In this document: piece by piece, positions 27,158 through 35,428 of the stretch
How the letters are laid out: each line of letters opens with the position of its first letter
Numbering within the stretch: position 1 is the stretch's first letter
DNA from: Rhodanobacter sp. DHG33
Lineage (GTDB): Bacteria; Pseudomonadota; Gammaproteobacteria; Xanthomonadales; Rhodanobacteraceae
NCBI RefSeq assembly: GCF_014843005.1
Contig: NZ_JACYXM010000010.1
Coordinates: 27,395-91,394, forward strand
Length of the DNA stretch: 64,000 nucleotides
Direction: 5' to 3'
Notes under the pieces: generated by a model
What the model was told of the DNA's origin: nothing
Databases searched by the model: none
The model's input: only the letters and a program-made list of their open reading frames with translations
Program-made: the position numbers and the translations under genes

Positions 27158-27877
27158 TCAGGCGGCCTTGAACGTCACCACCAGCACGTCGCGGTGCGCG
27201 GCCTGTGCGGGGTCCTTCGGCACCACCGGCGTGACGCCGTGGAACACGCGGTGGTCGTCCAGCAGGGCCGCGTCGAAGGCGCGGGCGAGGGTGAACTGGC
27301 CGAGTTCGCTGCCGTCGGGCGCGTGGATGGTGGTGGTGCCGCGCTCGATGTTCTCGCGGTCGATCAGCAGCACCAGCACATAATCCACGCCATCGCGGTG
27401 CACGCCCTCGGGCGTGGGTTCGCCGGCCGCGTCGGCGCGCGCCTCGATGCGGAACTGGTGCACCTCGATGCGCCATTGGCGTACCTGCGGGGCCAGCGCG
27501 TCGAAGCGGTCGCGGCAGAACGCGAGGATGCGCCCGAGGCTGGCGCCGTCCGCGATGGCCGGTTCCACCGGTTCGAACCAGCGTTCGATGCCGCCCTGCA
27601 GGGCGTTGTAGGAGAGGCTCTGGTAGTGCGGCTGATCCGGTTCGCGGCGGATCGTGCCGGTGGCATCGGCGGCGAACACGGCGTGCCGGCGACGGCGGTG
27701 GCGCCCGCGTTCGGCGAGGTAGCGGTCGTCGCCCAGTGCGTTCCAGCTCGCGGCGAACACGGGCCAGTCGGCGAGCGTGGCCGCGTCGAGCAGGCCGCGC
27801 ATGGCATCGGCGGTGACGAAGGCGAAGCCGTCGAGCCGCAGGGCTGCGTGCAGATCGGAAGGGGTGGGGTGGTCCAT
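27158..27877 (-). CDS. 2-oxoglutarate/Fe(II) dioxygenase of the isoleucine-hydroxylase-like family
   Basis: A 239-residue enzyme of the type represented by Bacillus L-isoleucine 4-hydroxylase (Pfam 2OG-Fe_Oxy_2). The iron ligands are probably H and D of EGVHRDGVDYVLVLL and H of DDHRVFHGVTPV; an Arg in HRDVLVVTF should bind 2-oxoglutarate. It is cytosolic. It heads the three-gene run dioxygenase / exported creatininase / exported propeller. A free amino acid or small peptide substrate is likely by family, not proven. Confidence 0.85.
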   Translation of the reverse strand: MDHPTPSDLHAALRLDGFAFVTADAMRGLLDAATLADWPVFAASWNALGDDRYLAERGRHRRRRHAVFAADATGTIRREPDQPHYQSLSYNALQGGIERWFEPVEPAIADGASLGRILAFCRDRFDALAPQVRQWRIEVHQFRIEARADAAGEPTPEGVHRDGVDYVLVLLIDRENIERGTTTIHAPDGSELGQFTLARAFDAALLDDHRVFHGVTPVVPKDPAQAAHRDVLVVTFKAA

Positions 27878-27954
27878 CCGTGCAAACTAGCAGTTTGCGC
27901 ATGAAGCGGCACTGGCTGGTACGTGGCGGGATGCGGGCAAAACCGTTGCCTTGG

Positions 27955-27974
27955 CTGGAGAAGCCTTTCTCCAG
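27955..27974. repeat. Perfect inverted repeat upstream of the dioxygenase gene
   Basis: CTGGAGAA-GCCT-TTCTCCAG, 78 bases upstream of the minus-strand start at 27877. It may be an operator or leader hairpin. It is part of a 476-base non-coding interval (27878-28353); bases 27878-27954 and 27975-28101 hold nothing else I recognise. Confidence 0.4.
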
Positions 27975-28101
27975 GGAGGCTGCCGAGGGCGGTTCCGGTG
28001 TGCGGCGGCGGCATCCGTCTCCGCGTTCCGCGGACGGGGAGTGGCAGCCGTGTCGAACGTGCTTCTTAGGCACGCGAAGCATCCATGACGAATGGACATA
28101 T

Positions 28102-28125
28102 GAACGTCCAGACGTTTAGACGTCT
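28102..28125 (+). promoter_or_regulatory. Three tandem met-box-like octamers
   Basis: Contiguous octamers GAACGTCC, AGACGTTT and AGACGTCT match the MetJ box AGACGTCT at 5, 7 and 8 of 8 positions in exact 8-base phase. They lie about 40 bases before the SAM riboswitch. Whether this organism has MetJ is not known from the window. Confidence 0.55.
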
Positions 28126-28127
28126 AT

Positions 28128-28145
28128 TGACATGTCGACATGTCA
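28128..28145. repeat. 18-bp perfect palindrome ahead of the riboswitch
   Basis: TGACATGT-CG-ACATGTCA follows directly on the met-box-like octamers and is flanked by CATATG. It is probably part of the promoter/operator of the methionine operon. Confidence 0.5.
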
Positions 28146-28163
28146 TATGCAGAATCCGTCGTA

Positions 28164-28272
28164 CTCATCGAGACCGGCTGAGGGACAGGCCCTTTGAAGC
28201 CGGGGCAACCTGCGGAATGTTCCGCGACGGTGCCAACTCCTGCGGTGGTGCTTAGGCACACCGGCAGATGGG
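28164..28272 (+). ncRNA. SAM-I (S-box) riboswitch
   Basis: P1 pairs CTCATC (28164-28169) with GATGGG (28267-28272). P2 pairs CCGGCT with AGCCGG and contains the conserved GAGGGA and TGAAGCCGG elements. GGCAACC leads into P3 (TGCGGA/TCCGCG), followed by GGTGCCAACTCC and P4 (CTGCGGTGGTGC with GCACACCGGCAG). All core S-box elements are present in order upstream of metX. S-adenosylmethionine binding should turn the operon off. Confidence 0.9.
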
Positions 28273-28313
28273 CAGCTTGCGCAGCGGCGTCGTGCCGCAT
28301 TCGCGCGGGGCTC

Positions 28314-28349
28314 CTCTCCGGCATCCGCAGGACGATGCCGAACGGAGAG
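28314..28349 (+). promoter_or_regulatory. Shine-Dalgarno-sequestering hairpin of metX
   Basis: CTCTCCGGCAT (28314-28324) can pair with ATGCC (28335-28339) and CGGAGAG (28343-28349), the latter being the ribosome site of metX at 28354. There is no T run, so the expression platform looks translational rather than a terminator. Confidence 0.7.
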
Positions 28350-28353
28350 ACGC

Positions 28354-29370
28354 ATGAGCCAGCCGCAGCCCGAAACCTGTACTCCCTGTACCACCGAGGT
28401 GGTCGGCCTGTCCGTGGCGCCGCGCGCGCTGGGTGCGCAGCGCAGCACGCGGCGGCTGTCGCTCAGCCCGAAGTACGGCAAGGGTGCGTGTGCGGCCGAT
28501 GTGCACTACCTGTGGTGCGGTGCGCCGGATGCGCCAACGGTGATCGTGCAGGGCGGGATTTCCGCGAATCGCGACGTTACCGCGCCGGCTGGCGCCGCAC
28601 CGGGCTGGTGGCAGCCGCTGGTGGCCGAGGATGCGGCGATCGATCTCGCCCGTTTCCGCGTGCTGGCCATCGACTGGCTCACTCCGGCGGATCTGGGCGC
28701 CGCCACCGTCTCCAGCGAAGACCAGGCTGACGCACTGGCTGTCCTGCTCGACGCGCTGGGCATCGTCAAGGCGCATGCCTTCGTGGGTTCGTCCTACGGT
28801 GCGATGGTGGGCCTGGCCTTCGCCGCGCGACATGCGCAGCGCGTCGATCGCCTGGTGCTGCTGGCCGGCGCGCACCGCGCCCATCCGCTTTCCACCGCGC
28901 AGCGCAGTGTGCAGCGCGGCATCGTGCGCCTGGGCCAGTCCAGCGGACAGTTGGACGAGGCGCTGGCGCTGGCGCGGCAGCTCGCCATCACCACCTATCG
29001 CGGTAGCGCCGAATTCGGCCGTCGCTTCGCTGGCGAGGCGGAATGGCGCGGCGAGCGCTTCCACTTCCCGGTCGAGGATTACCTCGAGCATCAGGGTCGC
29101 CGCTTCGTGGAACGCTTCGATGCCGACCGCTTCCTGGCACTGTCCGAATCCATCGACCTGCACGACGTGAAGCCCGAGCAGGTGCCGCTGCCGACCACGC
29201 TGATCGGCTTTCCGTCGGATCGCCTGGTGCCGCTGGCCGATCTCTGCGAACTGCAGCGCCGCCTGCGCGGCCCGGCCACGCTCGAAGTGGTGGAGTCGCC
29301 CTACGGCCACGATGCCTTCCTCAAGGAGCCGGAGCAACTTGCGCCATTGCTGCGCGAAGCCCTGCGCTGA
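28354..29370 (+). CDS. metX: Homoserine O-acyltransferase, MetX family
   Basis: A 338-residue alpha/beta-hydrolase-fold enzyme that activates the homoserine hydroxyl for methionine synthesis. The nucleophile is Ser in GSSYGAMVGLAFA; the acid and base are probably Asp in FPSDRLVPL and His in SPYGHDAFL. The family includes acetyl- and succinyl-transferases, and a few act on serine. Its operon with a metB-like gene and hom, plus the riboswitch, favours homoserine as the substrate. In Xanthomonadales succinyl-CoA is the likely donor (established for the group, inferred here). Confidence 0.92.
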   Translation: MSQPQPETCTPCTTEVVGLSVAPRALGAQRSTRRLSLSPKYGKGACAADVHYLWCGAPDAPTVIVQGGISANRDVTAPAGAAPGWWQPLVAEDAAIDLARFRVLAIDWLTPADLGAATVSSEDQADALAVLLDALGIVKAHAFVGSSYGAMVGLAFAARHAQRVDRLVLLAGAHRAHPLSTAQRSVQRGIVRLGQSSGQLDEALALARQLAITTYRGSAEFGRRFAGEAEWRGERFHFPVEDYLEHQGRRFVERFDADRFLALSESIDLHDVKPEQVPLPTTLIGFPSDRLVPLADLCELQRRLRGPATLEVVESPYGHDAFLKEPEQLAPLLREALR

Positions 29371-29417
29371 ACCCTCACGACAACGCACAACTTTTATTCG
29401 GATTTCGGGAGAACCCC

Positions 29418-30608
29418 ATGAGCGAGAACACGGCTTCCAGCACCCGCGCGGTGCGCGCCGGCATCGAGAGCGACACCCAGCACGGCGCGGTGGTTCCGCC
29501 GCTGCATCTCTCGACCAACTACAGCTTCGAGGGTTTCGGCCGCAAGCGCACCTACGACTATTCGCGCAGCGGCAATCCCACGCGCGACCTGCTGGCGAAC
29601 GCGCTGGCCGAACTGGAGCAGGGCGCGGGCGCCGTGGTCACCGCCAGCGGCATGGCCGCGGTGGCGCTGGCACTGGAGCTGGTGCCGGCCGGCGCCACGG
29701 TGTTGGCCGCGCATGACTGCTACGGCGGTACGTGGCGCATCCTCGACGCCTGGGCGAAGAAGGGCCGCTTCGCGGTGCAGTTCGCCGATCTCACCGATCC
29801 CGCGGCGCTGGCCATCGGCCTCGCCGCCAAGCCCGCGCTGGTGTGGGTGGAAACGCCGTCCAACCCGCTGCTGCGCATCACCGACATCCGCCACGTGGCG
29901 CAGGCCGCGCACGCCGCGGGCGCGCTGGTGGTGGTGGACAACACCTTCCTCTCGCCCGCCCTGCAACAACCGTTGGCGCTGGGCGCCGACGTGGTGGTGC
30001 ACTCCACCACCAAGTACATCAATGGCCACAGCGACGTGGTGGGCGGCGCCGTAGTGGCGCGCACGCCGGAGCTGGCCGAGCAGCTCAAGTGGTGGGGCAA
30101 CTGCAACGGCCTCACCGGCGCGCCGTTCGACAGCTACCTCACCCTGCGCGGCCTGCGCACGCTGGGCGTGCGCCTGCGCCAGCACCAGGAAAACGCCGAA
30201 CGCATCGCCACGCATCTGGACGGCCATGCCGCCGTGCGCAAGGTGTACTACCCCGGTCTCGCGTCCAACCCGTACCACGCGCTGGCCGCGCGCCAGCAGC
30301 AGGGCTTCGGTGCGATGCTCAGCTTCGAGCTCGACGGCGACGAGTCGCAGATCGCCGCCTTCGTCGATGGCTTGGAGTATTTCTCGCTGGCCGAATCGCT
30401 GGGCGGCGTGGAAAGCCTGATCGCGCATCCGGCCACCATGACCCACGCCGCGATGGCGCCGGAAGCGCGCCGCAAGGCCGGCATCGCCGACACTCTGCTG
30501 CGCGTGTCGGTGGGCATCGAGGACGGCGACGATCTGCTGCGCGACCTCGATGCCGCCCTGGCGCGCGCCGTGGCCGCCGGCAAATCCAAACGTGCGGTGG
30601 GTGCATGA
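29418..30608 (+). CDS. metB: Cystathionine gamma-synthase / O-acylhomoserine sulfhydrylase
   Basis: A 396-residue PLP enzyme of the Cys/Met metabolism family. The internal-aldimine lysine lies in VVHSTTKYINGHSDVVGG. RTYDYSRSGNPTRDLLANALAELEQG and ESLGGVESLIAHPATMTHA are strongly conserved family blocks. It replaces the acyl group made by MetX, using cysteine or sulfide; the two activities cannot be separated by eye. GGGAGAA precedes the ATG at 29418. Its stop overlaps the hom start (ATGA). Confidence 0.93.
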   Translation: MSENTASSTRAVRAGIESDTQHGAVVPPLHLSTNYSFEGFGRKRTYDYSRSGNPTRDLLANALAELEQGAGAVVTASGMAAVALALELVPAGATVLAAHDCYGGTWRILDAWAKKGRFAVQFADLTDPAALAIGLAAKPALVWVETPSNPLLRITDIRHVAQAAHAAGALVVVDNTFLSPALQQPLALGADVVVHSTTKYINGHSDVVGGAVVARTPELAEQLKWWGNCNGLTGAPFDSYLTLRGLRTLGVRLRQHQENAERIATHLDGHAAVRKVYYPGLASNPYHALAARQQQGFGAMLSFELDGDESQIAAFVDGLEYFSLAESLGGVESLIAHPATMTHAAMAPEARRKAGIADTLLRVSVGIEDGDDLLRDLDAALARAVAAGKSKRAVGA

Positions 30609-31687
30609 GCGCGGTGCTGGCCGAAGCCGCGCCCGTGGCGGCACACGAGGCGGCACCCGCCATCGCCGTGGTGCTGCTCGGCACGGGCGTCGTCGGTGGC
30701 GCCTTCCTCAAGCTGCTGAATACGCCCGCCGCTGCATCGCTGCGGCTGGTGGGCGCGGCCAACTCGCGCCGCCAGCAGACCGAGCCCGCGAAGCTCGCCG
30801 AGCGCAACCTGCGCGAGCAGCTGAAGAGCACCGGCGCGCAGCGCGACGACGCGGCTCTGCTCGCCGCGCTGGCCGCCAGCGCCGCGCCGACCAAGGTGAT
30901 CGTGGACGCCACCGCCAGCGCCGCACTGGCCGCGCGCCATGCGGAGTGGCTGGCGCACGGCTACCACGTGGTCACCGCCAACAAGTCCCTGGGCGGTGGC
31001 GAGCTGCCGGGCTGGCGCGCGCTGCAGGCCGCATTGGCCAACGGCGCGCGCTACGGCGACTCCGCCACCGTGGGCGCGGGCCTGCCGGTGCTTTCCACGC
31101 TGCGCCGCCTGCGCCAGTGCGGCGACGCGTTGCTCACGCTGGAAGGCGTGTTCTCCGGTTCGCTCAGCTATCTGTTCAACAGTTACGACGGCAGCCGCCC
31201 GTTCTCCGCGCTGCTGCGCGAGGCGCGCGAGCACGGCTACACCGAACCCGATCCGCGCGCCGACCTTTCGGGCGAGGACGTGGCGCGCAAGCTGCTGATC
31301 ATCGCCCGCAACGCCGGCTTCGCGCTGGGCTGGGACGAGGTGCAGGTGGAAAGCCTGGTGCCCGAGCCGCTGCGCGCGCTGGACACCGAGCAGTTCCTTG
31401 CCCGGCTCGAGGAACTCGACGAGCCGCTCGCCGCCCTTCATGCCGAGGCCAAGTCGCGCGGCAACGTGCTGCGCTTCCTCGCTCGCCTCAACCAGCGCGG
31501 CCGCGCCCGCGTGGGCCTGGTCGAAGTGGCCGCCGACCATCCTGCCGCGCGCCTGTACGGCACCGACAACCAGTTCGCGCTCACCACCACGCGCTACCAC
31601 ACCCAGCCGCTGGTGATTCAAGGGCCGGGCGCGGGCCCCGAGGTCACCGCGCAGGCGCTGCTGGGCGACGTGCTGGCCCTGGGTTGA
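30605..31687 (+). CDS. hom: Homoserine dehydrogenase (monofunctional, no ACT domain)
   Basis: This 360-residue enzyme reduces aspartate semialdehyde to homoserine, the MetX substrate. It has a Rossmann motif AVVLLGTGVVGGAFL, VVTANKSLGG, DSATVGAGLPVLSTL and the catalytic block EGVFSGSLSYLFN, then TEPDPRADLSGEDVARKLLI. It lacks the C-terminal ACT regulatory domain, so threonine feedback is not expected. Control is likely through the riboswitch. A bifunctional aspartokinase-homoserine dehydrogenase may exist elsewhere. A weak hairpin (31694-31714) lies just after the stop. Confidence 0.95.
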   Translation: MSAVLAEAAPVAAHEAAPAIAVVLLGTGVVGGAFLKLLNTPAAASLRLVGAANSRRQQTEPAKLAERNLREQLKSTGAQRDDAALLAALAASAAPTKVIVDATASAALAARHAEWLAHGYHVVTANKSLGGGELPGWRALQAALANGARYGDSATVGAGLPVLSTLRRLRQCGDALLTLEGVFSGSLSYLFNSYDGSRPFSALLREAREHGYTEPDPRADLSGEDVARKLLIIARNAGFALGWDEVQVESLVPEPLRALDTEQFLARLEELDEPLAALHAEAKSRGNVLRFLARLNQRGRARVGLVEVAADHPAARLYGTDNQFALTTTRYHTQPLVIQGPGAGPEVTAQALLGDVLALG

Positions 31688-31777
31688 GATATTGCGGGAG
31701 CGCGCGCATCCCGCGGGCAACCGTCTCGACTCTTTGCCCTTTGCTCCGGCCTGCATCGGAGCGAAGGACGCGCGTGG

Positions 31778-32434
31778 TCATGCCACCTGCGCCTTCGGCA
31801 CGAACTGCAGGTACGGTTCCGCCTCGCGCAAGGCGCGGGCGAAGGACGGACGCTCCATCAACCGTTGCCGGTAGGCGGCGACATGCGGAAAGTCGTCCAC
31901 CGGCTCCGCCCACGCGGAATAGAACAGCGGCGGCGCCGCCGCGCAGTCGGCCATGGTGAAGGTGTCGCCCGTGGCCCAGGTGCGCTCCTGCATTTCCTGC
32001 TCGAGCAGCGCATAGGCGGTGCGCAGCTGCGCGCGTGCCTGCTCCACGCCCAGCGTGTCGTGGCTGCCTTCGGGCCGCATGCGGTCGGTGATGATCTTCT
32101 GCGTGGGCACGTGCAGGTACAGGTCGAAGAAGCGGTCGCGTTCGCGCACGTTCAACGCGGCCTGCGCGCCGATGGGCAGCAAGGCCGCAGGCCCCGGATA
32201 GTGCAATTCCAGGTACTCGATGATGATGCTGGACTCCGGCACGGTACGGTCGCGCATTTCGTCGCGCAGCACCGGGAAGCGCAGGATCGGCCAGACCTTG
32301 CGGAAATCCTCGCGCGAGGCTTCGTCGTCCAGCCGCACGATGTGCGGTTCGAAAGGGGTGCCGTTCTCGTACAGTGCGATCAGCACCTTGTGGCAGAACG
32401 AGGACAGCGGGTGCATGTAGAGATGCAGATTCAT
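31778..32434 (-). CDS. Glutathione S-transferase family protein
   Basis: A 218-residue protein. The N-terminal thioredoxin-like domain has YMHPLSSFCHKVLIALYENG with a serine/cysteine at the catalytic spot, the cis-Pro in ILRFPVLRD and the glutathione-binding VPESSIIIEYLE. The helical C-terminal domain includes GDTFTMADCAAAPPLFY. Start ATG at 32434, since the 20 residues upstream in the open frame have no family match. Substrate unknown. Bases 32435-32623 upstream hold no gene. Confidence 0.92.
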   Translation of the reverse strand: MNLHLYMHPLSSFCHKVLIALYENGTPFEPHIVRLDDEASREDFRKVWPILRFPVLRDEMRDRTVPESSIIIEYLELHYPGPAALLPIGAQAALNVRERDRFFDLYLHVPTQKIITDRMRPEGSHDTLGVEQARAQLRTAYALLEQEMQERTWATGDTFTMADCAAAPPLFYSAWAEPVDDFPHVAAYRQRLMERPSFARALREAEPYLQFVPKAQVA

Positions 32435-32623
32435 CGATGACTCCCTGATGGTTTTCCGATCGATCGAGGCGCATGAGCGGCCTCTTGTCACCACGACGAA
32501 CGGGCGAGGGAATTTTCGACAACGCGGAGGATGGTTGGTGCGATGCGGCTCCTGACTCGGTGACAGAGCCGAAGTGGACGGGTTCTCCGGAGGCTTGCAA
32601 GCGCGCCTGGCCCGAGGCCCAGG

Positions 32624-33604
32624 TCAGCCTGCCACGCGGCCGCCGTCCGCCTCGGCGATCGACACCGGCACGGGTTTGACGCGCACGGCCAGCACCACTC
32701 CGGCCACCAGCAGGGCGATGCCGAGCAGGGCCGATGGCGCGGGCATCCGATGGCGCAGCACGAAGGCATACGCCAGCGCAGCCAGCGTCTCGAACACGAT
32801 CAGCTGCCCCACCAGCGCCGTGGGCAGGCGCTGGCTGGCTTCGTTCCAGCACAGCGTGCCCAGCCACGAAGCGAACAGACCGATGGCCGCCATCAGGCAG
32901 ACGAACAGCGTGGGGTGCGGTCCCAGCGGCATCGGGAATGCGCTGCCGCCGGCTTTCATCGTGCCCCACACGACGGCATAGCCCAGCGCGGCCAGCGGCA
33001 GCATCGCCACGCCCTGCGCCGTGGCCCAGGCGCGCGGGTTGCGGTCGGGGTGATGGCGCAGCCAGTCGGCGTTGCGCAGCGGATACCAGGTCCAGCAGGC
33101 CACGGCGCCGCAGGCGAACAGCGCGCCGGAGGCATAGCGCGCCAGGCCGCCCTGCGCGTGGCGCAACGCGGCCAGCTCGGCGTGGTTCACGCTGGCGATG
33201 CCGGCGACGATCAGCAGCAGCGGCGGCGCCAGCCGCCGCCACGGCAATCGGCCGTCGCGGCGGCCATTGCGCAGGTTGGCGGCGATGGCGATGACCACCG
33301 GCAGGGTGCCGACGATCATCGTGGGCAACGGTGCGCCGGCGCGCTGGATGGCGCTGGCCAGGCACAGGTAGTACAGCAGGTTGCCGATCGCGACGAGCTT
33401 GAGCGCCTCGATCCAGTCGGCGCGGGTCAGCTGGCGCAAGGCTCCGCGGTGCAGCCACGCCAGCGGCAGCGCGATCAGGCCGAAGGCGAGGTAGCGCGCC
33501 ACCGACTGCAGCGCCGGCGGGTAATCCGGCAGCAGCAAGGGAGCGACGAAGACCATGCCCCACATCAGGCCGGCCACGAGTGCGTAGAGGGTTCCCTTCA
33601 ACAT
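32624..33604 (-). CDS. EamA/DMT-superfamily transporter
   Basis: A 326-residue protein with ten predicted helices in two EamA repeats (first helix TLYALVAGLMWGMVFVAPLLL, second repeat beginning near SGALFACGAVACWTWYPL). It is probably an exporter of amino acids or other metabolites; specificity cannot be read. It lies 46 bases upstream of, and opposite in order to, the AraC regulator on the same strand, which may control it. Confidence 0.88.
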   Translation of the reverse strand: MLKGTLYALVAGLMWGMVFVAPLLLPDYPPALQSVARYLAFGLIALPLAWLHRGALRQLTRADWIEALKLVAIGNLLYYLCLASAIQRAGAPLPTMIVGTLPVVIAIAANLRNGRRDGRLPWRRLAPPLLLIVAGIASVNHAELAALRHAQGGLARYASGALFACGAVACWTWYPLRNADWLRHHPDRNPRAWATAQGVAMLPLAALGYAVVWGTMKAGGSAFPMPLGPHPTLFVCLMAAIGLFASWLGTLCWNEASQRLPTALVGQLIVFETLAALAYAFVLRHRMPAPSALLGIALLVAGVVLAVRVKPVPVSIAEADGGRVAG

Positions 33605-33650
33605 GCCTGCAGCATGACGCGTCGCGATGCGTCCGTCTTGAAGCAGATTG

Positions 33651-34487
33651 CTACGGACGGAGCCGGGCTCCCACCTGGCGCTGGTAGCGCGCCGGCGTCA
33701 CGCCGTAGCGCCGCGCGAAGGCGCGGGTGAGGTGGGCCTGGTCGCTGAGGCCGGTGGCAGCCGCCACCTGGGCCGGCGGTTCGCCCGCGTCGAGCAGGCG
33801 TTTGGCGCGGGACAGCCGCAGCGCCATCAGCATCTGCTGTGGCGTGGCGTCATGCTGGGCGCGGAACTGGCGCAGGAAATGGAACGGGCTGAGTCCGGCC
33901 ACGGCGGCCAGCTGGTCGAGGCTGAGGCGCTCGGCCAGGTGCGCATGCAGGTAGTCGATCACCGGTGCGAAGCGGATCGCCGCCTGCGCGGGAGCCGGTC
34001 GCGGCACGCGGGCATGCGTGCGGAAGCGGTCGAGCAGCACGGCGAGCAGGCTGTCGAAGGCTATCGGTTCGTCGGCCTGCCAGAGTGCGTCGAGCAAGGC
34101 GGTGACTTCGCGCGTGCCGGCCTGGTCGGCGCGCACGGCCTGGTCGAACCACCAGTCGGGCTCGCCGGTGACCTGTGCAGCCAGTGCCGGATCGATGTAG
34201 ATCATGCGGTAGCGCCAGCCACCCGCGGTCTCGGCGCTGCCGGTGTGCAGCTCGCCGGCGTGCATCATCACCAGCGAATCGGGCGGCGCCAGATGCTCGG
34301 CGCCGCGATAGCGGAACCGCTCCACGCCGGACTCGATCGCGCCCAGCCCGAAGCCGTCGTGGCAGTGCAGTTCGAAGGCATGCCGCACGATGTGCGCGCG
34401 ATAGAGCTCCACGCCGGCGTGGTGCGGCGGATGCCGGAACTGCGCCCTGTCGGCGGAATGATCGAACTGGCCGGGTACGCCTTGCAT
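33651..34487 (-). CDS. AraC-family transcriptional regulator
   Basis: A 278-residue protein. The N-terminal AraC-type cupin (ELHCHDGFGLGAIESG, LVMMHAGELHTG) would bind an effector; the C-terminal double helix-turn-helix spans about residues 175-270 (LSLDQLAAVAGLSPFHFLRQFR, PPAQVAAATGLSDQAHLTRAFARRYG). The form is like regulators of LysE/DMT exporters. The ATG at 34487 (MQGVPGQFDH) is chosen, as upstream sequence in frame is the antisense of nothing and unlike the family. It is next to the EamA exporter gene, a likely target. Confidence 0.9.
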   Translation of the reverse strand: MQGVPGQFDHSADRAQFRHPPHHAGVELYRAHIVRHAFELHCHDGFGLGAIESGVERFRYRGAEHLAPPDSLVMMHAGELHTGSAETAGGWRYRMIYIDPALAAQVTGEPDWWFDQAVRADQAGTREVTALLDALWQADEPIAFDSLLAVLLDRFRTHARVPRPAPAQAAIRFAPVIDYLHAHLAERLSLDQLAAVAGLSPFHFLRQFRAQHDATPQQMLMALRLSRAKRLLDAGEPPAQVAAATGLSDQAHLTRAFARRYGVTPARYQRQVGARLRP

Positions 34488-34513
34488 GCGGCGATGATGG
34501 CACGCCGCGGGCT

Positions 34514-35428
34514 TCAGCCGCCCGCGCCGCCATCGAGCAGGGCATTGAGCCGGGTGCGCGTGAGCGGGCCGAAGCGCAGACGCTCGCAGAGATCCTGCAA
34601 CGCATGGCCGTCGCCGCGCTGGCGGCGCAGCGAATCGATGCCGTCCGGTACCGGCGCATCCAGCGCGATGCGGGTGAGCCGCCGGTAGAGTCGCGCCTGC
34701 TCGCCGTGCTCGCGCAGTTTCGCGGCGCAGCTGGCGGCGCCGCGGATGCGCAGGAAGGCCACTTCCTCCACGCGTTCGAGCAGGGCCTCGAGGGTACCGA
34801 AGTGGGCGAGCAGGGCGGCGGCGGTCTTGGCGCCGATGCCGGGCACGCCGGGAATGTTGTCCACGGCGTCGCCGCACAGCGCGAGGTAGTCGGCCACCTG
34901 GTGCGGGTGCACGCCCAGTTTTTCGTACACGCCGGCGGGGCCCCAGCGCAGGTTGCGGGCGTAGTCCCATTGTTCGTCGCGTTCGCCCAGCAGTTGGCCG
35001 AAATCCTTGTCGGCGGAAACGATCACGCCGGGCACGCCGTGTGCGCGCAGGTTCCACAGCGCGCTGCCGATCAGGTCGTCGGCCTCGTAGCTATGGTCGA
35101 TCAGCACGGTGATGCCGAGCGCGGCGGTGACTTCGCGGCACAGCACGAACTGGCGCTCGAGGTCGGGTGGCGGCAGCTCGCGGTTGGCCTTGTACGGCGG
35201 GTAGATCGCGTTGCGGAACGAGCTGGTGAGCGACGCGTCGAAGGCCACGGCCAGCCGTTCCGGCTGCACCCGCTCCAGCAGTTCGCACAGGAAGCGGGTG
35301 TAGCCGTGCACGGCGTTGGCGGGGTGGCCTTCGGCGTCGTGGAATTCGTCCGGCATCGAATGCCAGGCGCGGAACACGTAGAGGCTGCCGTCCACCAGGT
35401 GCGCGGCATCGCGGCGGTTCGCGCTCAC
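34514..35428 (-). CDS. 5'-3' exonuclease (FEN/ExoIX-like)
   Basis: A 304-residue protein like the 5'-nuclease domain of DNA polymerase I. Acidic metal-binding motifs include AAHLVDGSLYVFRAWH, SYEADDLIGSALW, VIVSADKDFGQLL and LCGDAVDNIPGVPGIGAKTAA (helix-2-turn-helix). The start is probably the GTG at 35428, overlapping the nitroreductase stop as GTGA; no ATG stands near the family start. It is a free-standing exonuclease, presumably acting on flap or nicked DNA. Confidence 0.92.
   Translation of the reverse strand: MSANRRDAAHLVDGSLYVFRAWHSMPDEFHDAEGHPANAVHGYTRFLCELLERVQPERLAVAFDASLTSSFRNAIYPPYKANRELPPPDLERQFVLCREVTAALGITVLIDHSYEADDLIGSALWNLRAHGVPGVIVSADKDFGQLLGERDEQWDYARNLRWGPAGVYEKLGVHPHQVADYLALCGDAVDNIPGVPGIGAKTAAALLAHFGTLEALLERVEEVAFLRIRGAASCAAKLREHGEQARLYRRLTRIALDAPVPDGIDSLRRQRGDGHALQDLCERLRFGPLTRTRLNALLDGGAGG

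Noticed and set aside
28164..28272. The metX leader as another SAM class or a T-box
   Set aside because: The S-box core (GAGGGA, TGAAGCC, GGCAACC, GGTGCCAAC) is present in order, and no specifier loop or T-box sequence is seen.
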